From the NCBI RefSeq assembly GCF_900188025.1, contig NZ_FZNO01000018.1:1-64000 (forward strand): DNA of 64,000 bases. The letters run 5' to 3'. This DNA comes from Blastococcus mobilis (GTDB lineage: Bacteria > Actinomycetota > Actinomycetes > Mycobacteriales > Geodermatophilaceae). Of this stretch, positions 49,028-57,805 are shown piece after piece. Every line of letters starts with the position of its first letter. The first letter of the stretch is position 1. The notes under the pieces are model-generated. The model ran no database searches. It worked only from the letters and a program-made list of their open reading frames with translations, and had not been told where the DNA came from. The position numbers and the translations under genes were made by a program.

Positions 49028-49977
49028 CCTCCCGGCTCCGCCGTCGGCTGGACGGCGAGCGCGGCGCCACAGCGGTGATGTTCGCCCTGCTGCTGGTGCC
49101 GATGCTCGGCTTCGCCGCCATCGCCGTCGACGTCGGTGCGCTCTACGCCGAGCGCGCCCGCCTGCAGGTCGGCGCGGACGCCGCGGCGATCGCCGTCGCC
49201 CAGGACTGCTCCCGTGGGAACTGCGGCGACATGCTGGCCACCGCGCAGGCCCTCATCGCCGCCAACGACACCGAGGGCACGGCCGCGCAGCCGGTCCTGA
49301 GCAGCGACCCGCTGAGCGTCACCGTCACCGGGGGCACCCCCCAGGAGCACTGGTTCGCGCCCGTGATCGGGCACGACTCCACGCGAGTCTCGGCGACGGC
49401 CACCGTCGGCTGGGGGGGCCCCAGCCAGGGCACCGCCGTGCTCCCCCTCACCTTCTCCTGGTGCTCGTTCAAGGCCCAGACCGGCGGTGGCCTGCCCTCG
49501 GGCACCACCGTCCGGACGATCTACCTGACCAAGTCGGCCAGTGCCGAGGCCAGCTGCACGGGTCCCTCCGGCAACGTCGTGCCGGGTGGCTTCGGCTACG
49601 TGCAGAGCGACCCGGGCACGTGCGAGGTGACCAGCGCGATCGACGGCCAGATGTACAGCTCCACCGGGAACACGCCCCCGTCGGACTGCTCCCCGGCGAA
49701 CTTCGCCGAGTGGACCGGCCAGACCGTGCTGCTGCCGATCTTCGACGAGTTCGGGGAGGGCGGCGCCAACGGCTGGTACCGCGTCTACGGCTACGCGGCG
49801 TTCCGGCTGACCGGCTACCACTTCGGCGGCCAGTACAGCTCCAACCCGAAGCCGTGCGGCGGCAACGAGCGCTGCGTGACCGGTTACTTCACCCGCTTCG
49901 TCGAGCTGTCCGACGCCTGGAACTACAGCCCGGACGCCCCGCAACTGGGGTCCTCGATCCTCCGACTGATCCGATAG
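49015..49977 (+). CDS. TadG-like pilus-associated protein
   Basis: A 320-residue protein with the TadG/TadE-like N-terminal helix: ERGATAVMFALLLVPMLGF near residue 15, then DVGALYAERARLQVGADAAAIA. The rest is an exported, Cys-containing domain with about eight cysteines (QDCSRGNCGD, SWCSF, PSDCSP, PCGGNERC), probably disulfide-linked. No VWA domain is clear. It overlaps the TadE gene. Confidence 0.82.
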   Translation: MQRLTSRLRRRLDGERGATAVMFALLLVPMLGFAAIAVDVGALYAERARLQVGADAAAIAVAQDCSRGNCGDMLATAQALIAANDTEGTAAQPVLSSDPLSVTVTGGTPQEHWFAPVIGHDSTRVSATATVGWGGPSQGTAVLPLTFSWCSFKAQTGGGLPSGTTVRTIYLTKSASAEASCTGPSGNVVPGGFGYVQSDPGTCEVTSAIDGQMYSSTGNTPPSDCSPANFAEWTGQTVLLPIFDEFGEGGANGWYRVYGYAAFRLTGYHFGGQYSSNPKPCGGNERCVTGYFTRFVELSDAWNYSPDAPQLGSSILRLIR

Positions 49978-49989
49978 GGGCGACCACTC

Positions 49990-50733
49990 GTGAGACGTCG
50001 ACTTCTCGCCGCGTTCGTGGCCCTCGTCCTCCTCGTCGCCGGCACGCTGGTCCTGCTGGCCTACGTGCGCGGCGCGGACGCGCGCGCCCTCGCCGGCACG
50101 CGCACCGTCGAGGTTCTGGTGGCCGACGAGCTCATCCCGCAGGGGACGCCGGGCGGTGAGCTGGCCGGCCTCGTCCGCACCGAGCTGCTGCCCGCCAAGG
50201 CGGCCCTGCCGGGGCGGGTCACCGATCTGTCCTCGCTCGCCGGCCGGGTGTCCACGGTGGACCTCCAGCCGGGGGAGCAGCTGCTCGCCGGCCGGTTCGA
50301 AGACCCTGACGACCTCCAGGCGGTCGGAACGGTCGCGGTGCCCGAGGGGCTCCAGGAGGTCAGCGTCCTGCTGGAGCCGCAGCGGGTGATCGGCGGCCGT
50401 ATCGCGGCCGGCGACACCGTGGGTGTGTACCTGTCCCAGGTCCTTCCGAGCGGCACGAGGCAGACCTCCGACGTCCTCCACCACGTCCTGGTCACCCAGG
50501 TTCAGGGTGCCCCGGCGGCACCTGATCCGGACGCCGAGACGGAGGCGGAGCCGGCGGCGACGCCGTCCGCCAGTCTCATGATCACGCTGGCCCTCGTCGC
50601 CAAGGACGCCGAGACCGTCGTCTTCGGCATGGAGCACGCGACGCTGTGGCTGTCCCTGGAGACCGAAGGCGACGACACGAGCGGCACGCGCGTCGTCGAC
50701 GAGACCAACATCTACGTGGGGGTACCCCGATGA
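49990..50733 (+). CDS. CpaB/RcpC-like SAF-domain protein
   Basis: A 247-residue protein with an N-terminal membrane helix (LLAAFVALVLLVAGTLVLLA), a SAF domain from about 38 (VLVADELIPQGTPGGELA, STVDLQPGEQLLAGRF) and a C-terminal RcpC-like domain near 110-240 (VSVLLEPQRVIGG, DTVGVYL). In Tad systems CpaB helps pilus assembly outside the cell. ATGA overlap with the next gene. Confidence 0.85.
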   Translation: MRRRLLAAFVALVLLVAGTLVLLAYVRGADARALAGTRTVEVLVADELIPQGTPGGELAGLVRTELLPAKAALPGRVTDLSSLAGRVSTVDLQPGEQLLAGRFEDPDDLQAVGTVAVPEGLQEVSVLLEPQRVIGGRIAAGDTVGVYLSQVLPSGTRQTSDVLHHVLVTQVQGAPAAPDPDAETEAEPAATPSASLMITLALVAKDAETVVFGMEHATLWLSLETEGDDTSGTRVVDETNIYVGVPR

Positions 50734-51920
50734 GCCGCGTCGTGCTGGCCGGAGCCGGCGAGGAGCTGATCCTCCGGGTGAAGGAGGCGGCCGACGGGGA
50801 CGTCGCCGTCCTGCCGCCGGGCCGTCTGCCCAGCGAGCCCGCCCGGCTGTTCGAGCAGCTCCTCGACGGTGAGCTGCCCGACGTGCTGCTGGTGGGTCCG
50901 CACGCGCCGGCGCCGGAGGTGCTGACGCTGGCCTCGCGGCTGGACGTGCAGAGCCCCGGTATCAGCGTCGTCCTCATGGCCGAGCCGTCACCGGAGATGT
51001 GGCAGGCCGCGATGCGTGCCGGCATCCGGGACCTGCTCCCGCCGAGCGCCGACGTGGCCGACATCCGGGCCGCCGTGGAGCGGGCCGGCCACGCCGCTGC
51101 CAGCCGGCGGCGGGTGCTGCGCCCGGTGAGCGAGACCGAGCGCTACGCCGGCCGGGTCATCACCATCGCCTCGCCCAAGGGCGGGGTGGGCAAGACGACG
51201 GTCTCCACGAACCTCGCCATCGGGCTGACCGCGGCGGCGCCGCAGTCCACCGTGCTGGTCGATCTCGACGTCCAGTTCGGTGACGTGGCGTCGGCATTGA
51301 GCCTGGTGCCCGAGTACACGCTGCCCGACGCGGTCCGTGGCCCGGCCAGCGAGGACACGATGGTCCTCAAGACCTTCCTCACCCAGCACCCCAGCGGCCT
51401 GTACGCGGTCTGTGGTGCGGAATCGCCGGCCGCCGGGGACACGGTCACGGGCGAGGACGTCACCCGGCTGCTCGCGTCGCTGGCCCGGGAGTTCCGCTAC
51501 GTCGTGGTCGACACCGCGCCCGGCCTCTCCGAGCAGACGCTGGCCGCCCTGGACCGCGCCACCGACGTGATCATGCTGACCAGCATGGACGTGCCCGGTG
51601 TCCGCGGACTGCGCAAGGAGCTCGATGTTCTCCGCGAGCTGGCCATGATCCCGGCCGGCCGGCACATCGTCATGAACTTCGCCGACCCCAAGGGCGGTCT
51701 CACGGTGCGCGACGTCGAGACGACGATCGGCGCGGGTGTGGACGTCGTCCTGCCGCGTTCCAAGGCCGTGCCCGCCTCCACCAACCAGGGTGTTCCCATC
51801 CTGCAGAGCAACCGGCGCGACCCCATGGCCAAGGAGATGCGGCGCCTGGTGTCCCGCTTCGCCGCCACCCCTCTCATGAAGCCCGGCAAGTACCGGGCCA
51901 GGCACCGGGCGGCCAGCTGA
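50730..51920 (+). CDS. CpaE/TadZ-like MinD-family ATPase
   Basis: A 396-residue protein. Residues 1-120 form a degenerate receiver-like domain; the MinD-type ATPase follows with deviant Walker A ASPKGGVGKTTVSTNLA near residue 150, VLVDLDVQFGDVAS (switch) and VVDTAPGLSEQTL. TadZ positions the pilus machine at a pole or septum. Coupled to both neighbours by ATGA/TGATG overlaps. Confidence 0.9.
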   Translation: MSRVVLAGAGEELILRVKEAADGDVAVLPPGRLPSEPARLFEQLLDGELPDVLLVGPHAPAPEVLTLASRLDVQSPGISVVLMAEPSPEMWQAAMRAGIRDLLPPSADVADIRAAVERAGHAAASRRRVLRPVSETERYAGRVITIASPKGGVGKTTVSTNLAIGLTAAAPQSTVLVDLDVQFGDVASALSLVPEYTLPDAVRGPASEDTMVLKTFLTQHPSGLYAVCGAESPAAGDTVTGEDVTRLLASLAREFRYVVVDTAPGLSEQTLAALDRATDVIMLTSMDVPGVRGLRKELDVLRELAMIPAGRHIVMNFADPKGGLTVRDVETTIGAGVDVVLPRSKAVPASTNQGVPILQSNRRDPMAKEMRRLVSRFAATPLMKPGKYRARHRAAS

Positions 51921-53347
51921 TGAACCTGACCTCCCGCCTCGAGGCGGCGCGCGGAGTCCCGGCGGCGGTCCCTGCTTCGCCCGTCCCAGGCGCGGCCGCG
52001 ACCACCGGCGTCCCGACCACGCGGTCGGCCGTGACGCCGGCGCCGCCGCCCCCGACCGATGCGCTCAGCCGCCTGAAGGACCGCGTCGGCAAGGCGCTGT
52101 TCGAGCGCATGGGCAGTCGGATGAACGATCCGAGTCTGAGCGAGAGTCAGCTCCGCGCCATCGTGCTCGGTGAGCTCGACGAGGTCGTCGAGGAGGAGAA
52201 CGTCCCGCTCAGCACCGAGGAGCGGCAGCGGCTGACGGCCGAGCTCGCCGACGACGTGCTGGGCTACGGCCCGCTGCAGCGCCTGCTCGACGACTCCGCG
52301 GTCAGCGAGATCATGGTCAACGGCCCGGACGCGATCTACGTCGAGCGCAACGGCAAGCTGGAGCGCACCGCCACGCGGTTCACCTCCGAGGAGCACCTGC
52401 GCCGGGTGATCGACCGGATCGTCTCCCGCGTGGGACGGCGGATCGACGAGTCGTCGCCGCTGGTGGACGCACGTCTGGCCGACGGTTCTCGCGTGAACGC
52501 GATCATCCCGCCGCTGGCCTTCAGCGGCTCGACGCTGACCATCCGCAAGTTCTCCAAGGACCCGTTCACCGTCGACGACCTGATCAGTTTCGGCACGCTC
52601 TCCCCGGAGATGGCGGAGCTGCTCAACGCCTGCGTCGACGCGCGGCTCAACGTCATCGTCTCCGGCGGTACCGGCACCGGTAAGACGACCCTGCTCAACG
52701 TGCTCTCCTCGTTCATCCCCGAGGGGGAGCGGATCGTCACCATCGAGGACGCCGTCGAGCTGCAGCTGCAGCAGGAGCACGTCGTCCGGCTGGAGTCCCG
52801 GCCGCCCAACATCGAGGGCAAGGGCGCGATCACCATCCGCGACCTGGTCCGCAACTCCCTCCGCATGCGGCCCGACCGGATCGTGGTCGGGGAGTGCCGT
52901 GGCGGGGAGAGCCTCGACATGCTGCAGGCGATGAACACCGGTCACGACGGCTCGCTGTCCACGGTGCACGCCAACTCGCCGCGGGATGCGATCGCGCGCC
53001 TCGAGACCCTGGTCCTCATGGCGGGGATGGACCTGCCCCTGCGGGCCATCCGCGAGCAGATCGCCTCCGCCGTCGACGTCGTCGTCCAGCTCACCCGCCT
53101 CCGGGACGGCACCCGGCGGGTCACGCACGTGACCGAGGTGCAGGGCATGGAGGGGGAGACCGTCACCCTCCAGGACGCCTTCCTCTTCGACTACTCCGCG
53201 GGCGTCGACGCCCACGGCAAGTTCCTCGGCAAGCCGGTGCCGACCGGCGTCCGCCCGCGGTTCACCGAGAAGTTCGACGACCTGGGGATCAAGCTCTCGC
53301 CGCGCGTGTTCGGGGTGGCCGAGCCGGCCGGCGCACGGGGCTGGTGA
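51920..53347 (+). CDS. tadA: TadA/CpaF secretion ATPase
   Basis: A 475-residue hexameric ATPase. Pro/Ala-rich N-terminus to residue 45, N-terminal domain to 200, Walker A GGTGTGKTT at residues 249-257, Asp box RIVTIEDAVELQL near 275, His box GHDGSLSTVHANSP near 345. It powers pilus extension (and retraction) with TadB and TadC. The start codon shares one base with the previous stop. Confidence 0.95.
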   Translation: MNLTSRLEAARGVPAAVPASPVPGAAATTGVPTTRSAVTPAPPPPTDALSRLKDRVGKALFERMGSRMNDPSLSESQLRAIVLGELDEVVEEENVPLSTEERQRLTAELADDVLGYGPLQRLLDDSAVSEIMVNGPDAIYVERNGKLERTATRFTSEEHLRRVIDRIVSRVGRRIDESSPLVDARLADGSRVNAIIPPLAFSGSTLTIRKFSKDPFTVDDLISFGTLSPEMAELLNACVDARLNVIVSGGTGTGKTTLLNVLSSFIPEGERIVTIEDAVELQLQQEHVVRLESRPPNIEGKGAITIRDLVRNSLRMRPDRIVVGECRGGESLDMLQAMNTGHDGSLSTVHANSPRDAIARLETLVLMAGMDLPLRAIREQIASAVDVVVQLTRLRDGTRRVTHVTEVQGMEGETVTLQDAFLFDYSAGVDAHGKFLGKPVPTGVRPRFTEKFDDLGIKLSPRVFGVAEPAGARGW

Positions 53348-53349
53348 CC

Positions 53350-54291
53350 ATGTCCGCGCTGGTGCTGGTCATCGGGGTGGCCGCGGTTGCGGCCGCCCTG
53401 CTCGTGATCGCCCTCGTCGTCCTGCCGCCGGGGCCGTCCCGGGTGCCGCTGAGCCGGCTCGATCCGTCGGTGGCGCCGTCGGCCTCCGCCCTCGCGGGCG
53501 CGGGCGCCGCGGCCGGGGCCGCGGTGGAGAAGGTACTGGTCAAGCGCGGCCGGGCCGCTGCCGGCGCGGCCGCCCTGGAGCGGGCCGGCATGGCGATGCG
53601 CCTCCCGGACTTCGTGCTCGTGGTCGGCGTGGCCACGGTCGTGCTGGGGGCGCTCGGCCTCGTGCTCGGCGGGCTCGTGTTCGGTCTGCTGCTCCTGGTG
53701 GCGGTGCCCTTCGGCGCCAAGCTGTTCCTGAACTTCCGGGCCTCGCGGCGACAGGCGGTCTTCGCCGACCAGCTCGACGACTCGCTTCAGCTCATGGCCG
53801 GAAGTCTTCGGGCCGGCCACAGCCTCCTCCGCGCGGTCGACTCCGTCGCCCAGGAGGCCGACTCCCCGACCTCGGAGGAGTTCTCGCGCATCGTCAACGA
53901 GACCCGCGTCGGCCGTGACCTCAACGACGCCCTCGACGAGGTCGCCGAGCGGATGGGCAGCGACGACTTCACCTGGGTCGCCCAGGCCATCGCCATCCAC
54001 CGCGAGGTGGGCGGCAACCTGGCCGAGGTGCTCGACGCGGTCGGTCACACGATCCGGGAGCGCAACGCCATCCGCCGACAGGTGAAGGCGCTGTCGGCCG
54101 AGGGCAAGTTGTCGGCGATCGTGCTGATGGCCCTGCCCTTCGGGGTCACCGGGTTCATCTCCATGACCAACCCCTCCTACATTGCGAAGTTCACCCAGAG
54201 CCTGACGGGCTACGCGATGCTGGCGGCGGCGGTGGTCATGCTGCTGGTCGGTGGCGTGTGGCTCAAGAGCACAGTCAAGATCAAGTTCTGA
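53350..54291 (+). CDS. tadB: TadB-like inner-membrane platform protein
   Basis: A 313-residue protein with the T2SSF domain: DDSLQLMAGSLRAGHSLLRAVDSVA near residue 140 and EVGGNLAEVLDAVGHTIRERN near 220, and helices at both ends plus two in the middle. With TadC it forms the platform on which TadA acts. ATG 53350 is used; GTG 53344 overlapping the tadA stop (GTGA) is equally possible and would add two residues. Confidence 0.9.
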   Translation: MSALVLVIGVAAVAAALLVIALVVLPPGPSRVPLSRLDPSVAPSASALAGAGAAAGAAVEKVLVKRGRAAAGAAALERAGMAMRLPDFVLVVGVATVVLGALGLVLGGLVFGLLLLVAVPFGAKLFLNFRASRRQAVFADQLDDSLQLMAGSLRAGHSLLRAVDSVAQEADSPTSEEFSRIVNETRVGRDLNDALDEVAERMGSDDFTWVAQAIAIHREVGGNLAEVLDAVGHTIRERNAIRRQVKALSAEGKLSAIVLMALPFGVTGFISMTNPSYIAKFTQSLTGYAMLAAAVVMLLVGGVWLKSTVKIKF

Positions 54292-55193
54292 TGAGCACCC
54301 TGCCCGCCTCCGTGCTCGTCGCGGCCGCAGCGGTCGGACTGGCCGTGCCGGTGCTCGGCTGGTCGCTGTTCGCCCGGCCCGATGCCGCCACGGTCCAGGC
54401 CCGGGACAACCTGCTCCGCGGCGTCGAGGCGGTAGGTCCCGGCACCGCCGCGGCGGAACGCAGTCGACCGGGTCTGCTCGCCCGGCTGGCGGGGGGGCTC
54501 ACCCCGCGCGGGACCGTCGCCCGGCTCGACCGGCTGGCCGGTGCCGCCGGTCGCCCCGCCGCCTGGCCGGTGCCCAAGCTCGTCGCCGCCAAGCTGGTGC
54601 TCGCCGTCGTCGCCGGCGGGTTCGGGCTGCTCCTGGTGAGCGGCGGCGCGAGCCCCCTGGTCGTGCTCACTGCGGTCGTCGCCACCGTCGTGGCCTACTT
54701 CCTGCCCGAGCTGTTGCTCCACAGCCGCGGCCAGGAGCGGCAGCAAGCGATCCAGCTGGAGCTGCCCGACACCCTCGACCAGATGACGATCGCCGTGGAG
54801 GCCGGGCTGGGCTTCGAGTCGGCGATGGCGCGGGCCGGCAGCAACGGCAAGGGCCCGCTGGCCGAGGAACTGGTGCGCACGCTCCAGGACATCGCCGTCG
54901 GCCAGCCGCGCCGCGAGGCCTACCTCGCACTCGCGGAGCGGACCCGCGTCACCGATCTGCGCCGCTTCATCCGCGCCGTCGTGCAGGCCGACCAGTACGG
55001 CGTCTCGATCGCCGACGTGCTGCGCACGCAGGCGCAGGAGATGCGGCTCAAGCGCCGGCAGCGGGCCGAGGAGAAGGCGATGCAGATCCCGGTGAAGGTG
55101 ATCTTCCCGCTGATCCTCTGCATCCTGCCGACCCTGTTCATCGTGCTGCTGGGCCCCGCCGTCATGGACATCGTCGCGACCTTCAGCAAGTAG
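54291..55193 (+). CDS. tadC: TadC-like inner-membrane platform protein
   Basis: A 300-residue T2SSF-domain protein: LPDTLDQMTIAVEAGLGFE near residue 160 and QYGVSIADVLRTQAQEMRLK near 240, then KVIFPLILCILPTLFIVLLG at the end. Partner of TadB. It begins on the last base of the tadB stop and is the last pilus gene; a strong hairpin starts right at its stop codon. Confidence 0.9.
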   Translation: MSTLPASVLVAAAAVGLAVPVLGWSLFARPDAATVQARDNLLRGVEAVGPGTAAAERSRPGLLARLAGGLTPRGTVARLDRLAGAAGRPAAWPVPKLVAAKLVLAVVAGGFGLLLVSGGASPLVVLTAVVATVVAYFLPELLLHSRGQERQQAIQLELPDTLDQMTIAVEAGLGFESAMARAGSNGKGPLAEELVRTLQDIAVGQPRREAYLALAERTRVTDLRRFIRAVVQADQYGVSIADVLRTQAQEMRLKRRQRAEEKAMQIPVKVIFPLILCILPTLFIVLLGPAVMDIVATFSK

Positions 55194-55230
55194 GGACGAC
55201 ACGGCGACCCTCCGGGTCGCGGTGTCGTCC
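55194..55230 (+). terminator. Strong terminator hairpin of the Tad operon
   Basis: GGACGACAC-GGCGACCC and GGGTCGC-G-GTGTCGTCC form an almost perfect stem of about 16 bp with a 3-base loop (TCC), starting right at the tadC stop. No T-run. It also faces the convergent next gene. Confidence 0.8.
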
Positions 55231-55244
55231 TGAGGACGACAGTG

Positions 55245-55580
55245 TTATCGCGGCTGGGCCGGGTTCGTCGGGTCGCCGTGGGACGGCGGGTTGATCGGCG
55301 GGCCGGACGTCGCCTCGGAGACCTTGGAGCCCCCGGCCGCCGCCCCAGCCGCCTCCGGCGTCGCCGCGGCCCGATCGCCTCCGGACGGCTGGGCACCCTC
55401 CCGCAGACCGGACAGCCGGCTCTCCATGACGGCCACCACCTGTACCCGGTTGGCGTGCGCCCGCTCGTAGTCGAGCAGGGTGGTCAGGTCCCCGGCGTCC
55501 AGCGTGCGGATCCGGGAGGTCAACGAACCCACGGGCAGGTGGTCGTAGTCGGGCAGCGGCAGGTCGTCGCGCTCGGTCAT
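55245..55580 (-). CDS. Conserved actinobacterial protein with PDYDHLP motif
   Basis: A 111-residue soluble protein. The N-terminal half LPLPDYDHLPVGSLTSRIRTL and TTLLDYERAHANRV forms a small helical domain widely conserved in actinobacteria (as I recall, now classed as DUF8129); the C-terminal half is disordered and ends NPPSHGDPTNPAQPR, also conserved. Function unknown. ATG 55580 with GGAGGAACC before it. Confidence 0.75.
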   Translation of the reverse strand: MTERDDLPLPDYDHLPVGSLTSRIRTLDAGDLTTLLDYERAHANRVQVVAVMESRLSGLREGAQPSGGDRAAATPEAAGAAAGGSKVSEATSGPPINPPSHGDPTNPAQPR

Positions 55581-55736
55581 GGTTCCTCCTCGTGAGTTTC
55601 TCAGGTCGAGGTCGGCCTACCCGGGGTCCCTAGATCCGACACAGGGTGTGAGCGGACCGACGGTGGGTAGGCGGCGACGGCGGGATTGTCCACCGCAGGA
55701 CACCTGACCGATCGACCAAGGAGTTGCCGCACCGTC

Positions 55737-56873
55737 ATGGACGCGTCCTTCCTGGAACCCGTCTTCGCTGCCACCGGGCCCTTCGCCACGGTGTGCGCCG
55801 ACGTCACGCACACGACCGAGAACGCCGACACCGAACTGGACCTGCGCGTGCGTGCGGTCGCCGAGCGGCTGACCGAGCAGGGTGCACCGGAGCCCGTCGT
55901 CGAGGCCGTCCGCAGTCGGTTGCTGGAGAGCAACGAGGGAGGCGCGGCCGGCACGTTGAAGGGCCGCGCCGTGGTCGTCGCCTCGGACGGGTCCGTCGTC
56001 CTCGACCAGGCCCTGGTGGACGCGCCGCGGCGCGAGATCGCCGAGTGGGGACCGCACCCGGATGTCCTGCCCGTCCTGCGTCAGTTGCCCGGGCGGGTGC
56101 CGCACGTCGTCGTGCTGATCGATCGCACCGGGGCCGACATCACCTACGTGGGCGCGCCTGGCCAGATCGGCGAGGACACGGAGGAGAAGACGGTCCAGGG
56201 CGAGACCTTCCACCTGCGCAAGGTGAAGGTGGGCGGTTGGGCGCACGACCACTGGCAGAACAGCGCGGAGAACCAGTGGGAGGCCAACGCCGGCCAGGTC
56301 GCCGAGGAGATCGCCTCCTATGCACGCCGGCTCTCGCCGGAGTTCGTGCTGATCGCCGGGGACGTCCGGGCCCGCAACATCCTCGCCGACTCGGCCGGCG
56401 ACCTCTGGAAGGACCTCGTCGTCACCATGGACGAGGGCGGCCGTGCGGCCGGCGCGGACCGGGAGCCGGTCGCCCGGCGGGCGGACGAACTCGTCGCCGA
56501 ACACGAGGCACGGGCCTGCGCCGAGGTCCTCGAGCAGATCCAGGCCGCCGGGGCCCACGGCCTGTCCGCCACCGGCAAGGAGGCCGTCGTCGACGCGCTC
56601 CGCAAGGGGCAGGTCGAGACACTGGTCCTCGCCGACGACCCGGGCGAGGACACGCTCCTGGTGGGCAACGGGCCTCTCGAGCTGGGCGTGAACCAGCACG
56701 ACATGGATGCGCTCGGCATCCACGGCGAGGTCGTGCCGACCGATCGTGCGCTGCTCGCGGCCGCCGTGGCCAGCAGTGCCGGCGTGGTGATCGTGCCGCG
56801 CTCGGCGATGCCGGACGAGGTCCCCGTGGCCGCCGTCCTCCGATACACCGACGCCTCGACGTCGGCTTCCTGA
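55737..56873 (+). CDS. Rv2629/baeRF2-type protein, probable ribosome hibernation factor (Balon-like)
   Basis: A 378-residue protein related to archaeal-eukaryotic release factor 1. The middle domain has HVVVLIDRTGADITYVG and VGGWAHDHWQNSAENQW, then EFVLIAGDVRARNILAD and a C-terminal domain with ALRKGQVETLVLADDPG. It lacks a GGQ loop. This is the layout of the DosR-regulated Rv2629 of M. tuberculosis and Msmeg1130, relatives of the hibernation factor Balon that sits in the A site of idle ribosomes. ATG 55737 follows AAGGAG. Two small genes follow closely and may be co-expressed under stress. Confidence 0.82.
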   Translation: MDASFLEPVFAATGPFATVCADVTHTTENADTELDLRVRAVAERLTEQGAPEPVVEAVRSRLLESNEGGAAGTLKGRAVVVASDGSVVLDQALVDAPRREIAEWGPHPDVLPVLRQLPGRVPHVVVLIDRTGADITYVGAPGQIGEDTEEKTVQGETFHLRKVKVGGWAHDHWQNSAENQWEANAGQVAEEIASYARRLSPEFVLIAGDVRARNILADSAGDLWKDLVVTMDEGGRAAGADREPVARRADELVAEHEARACAEVLEQIQAAGAHGLSATGKEAVVDALRKGQVETLVLADDPGEDTLLVGNGPLELGVNQHDMDALGIHGEVVPTDRALLAAAVASSAGVVIVPRSAMPDEVPVAAVLRYTDASTSAS

Positions 56874-56904
56874 CCAGCCCGTTCGACCGAAGGAGAACGT
56901 TCCC

Positions 56905-57162
56905 GTGACCGACCCGCACCAGCCCGCCACCGCGCCCGGCACCGACCAGGGCGACATCGAGCGGCGGGCCGCGCTCGCCGAGGCCCTGGGCAAGGAGGTG
57001 TGGCCGGCCGATCGCGACACCCTGGTCGCCAAGGCCCAGGAGGGCAACGCCCGGGACGACGTCCTGAGCCAGCTGCGACGCCTGCCCGAAGGCCGGCAGT
57101 TCGAGAACGTCCAGGACGTCGCCCAGGCCCTGGGGCTGGGCACCGAGCAGCAGCGGTTCTGA
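56905..57162 (+). CDS. DUF2795 small protein
   Basis: An 85-residue protein: AALAEALGKEVWPADRDTLVAKA and DDVLSQLRRLPEGRQFENVQDVAQAL, the DUF2795 pattern of short helices (LRRLP...F.sv.dV..AL). Members are frequent in actinobacterial stress regions and have unknown roles. GTG 56905 follows AAGGAGAACG. One base from the next gene. Confidence 0.85.
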   Translation: MTDPHQPATAPGTDQGDIERRAALAEALGKEVWPADRDTLVAKAQEGNARDDVLSQLRRLPEGRQFENVQDVAQALGLGTEQQRF

Positions 57163-57163
57163 C

Positions 57164-57415
57164 ATGCCCTCGATGAAGGACCCCTCACCCGAGGCCGTCG
57201 CCAACGTCACCGAGCAGAACGTGCAGACCCGGGCGCAGCTGCTGCCCGAGGAGCAGTCGGTCGAGGGTCACCCCGACCCGGCGCAGGGCGACCTCGATCC
57301 GAAGATCCAGGCCGCGGTGATCCTCGCCGAGTCGGAGGAACGCACGATCCACGCCGATCCGGACGACGCCCAGGGAGGTCACCGCCAGTCGGCGGAGACC
57401 GCCGACCAGCCCTGA
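57164..57415 (+). CDS. Small acidic hypothetical protein
   Basis: An 83-residue acidic, probably disordered protein. It contains QTRAQLLPEEQSVEGHPDP and KIQAAVILAESEERT. No family recognised. ATG 57164 is right after the DUF2795 stop and two bases before its end the next gene's GTG follows; it belongs to the same operon. Tight packing argues it is real. Confidence 0.6.
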   Translation: MPSMKDPSPEAVANVTEQNVQTRAQLLPEEQSVEGHPDPAQGDLDPKIQAAVILAESEERTIHADPDDAQGGHRQSAETADQP

Positions 57416-57417
57416 CC

Positions 57418-57801
57418 GTGCGCCACGAGCATCCGGTCCAGTTGCGCTGGTCGGATCCCGATTCCCTCGGGCACGTCAACCACGCCCGCGCGTTGAGCCT
57501 CATCGAGGACGCGCGACTGGCGATGGTCGCAGAGCTGCCGGGGGAGTCGATGATCCTGGCCCGGCTGGAGGTCGACTACCTCCGGCAGCTCTACTACCGC
57601 GTCGGTGAGCGGCCGTGCGTCTCCAGCTGGGTGACCCGGATGGGTACGAAGTCGGTGACCGTGCGCCAGGAGCTCGTCCAGGACGGGCAGGTCGCCATCC
57701 GCGCCGACGTCGTCATGGTGACGTTCGACTTCGACACCGACGCCAGCCGGCCGCTCACCGACGACGAGCGGCGGCACTGGTCGAAGTACCTGCAGATCTA
57801 G
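57418..57801 (+). CDS. Acyl-CoA thioesterase (4HBT family)
   Basis: A 127-residue hot-dog thioesterase. RWSDPDSLGHVNHARALSLIED at the start carries the catalytic Asp of the 4-hydroxybenzoyl-CoA thioesterase group, and RLEVDYLRQLYYRVGE follows. It hydrolyses an acyl-CoA; chain length unknown. GTG 57418 lies two bases after the previous stop. Confidence 0.9.
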   Translation: MRHEHPVQLRWSDPDSLGHVNHARALSLIEDARLAMVAELPGESMILARLEVDYLRQLYYRVGERPCVSSWVTRMGTKSVTVRQELVQDGQVAIRADVVMVTFDFDTDASRPLTDDERRHWSKYLQI

Positions 57802-57805
57802 CGGC

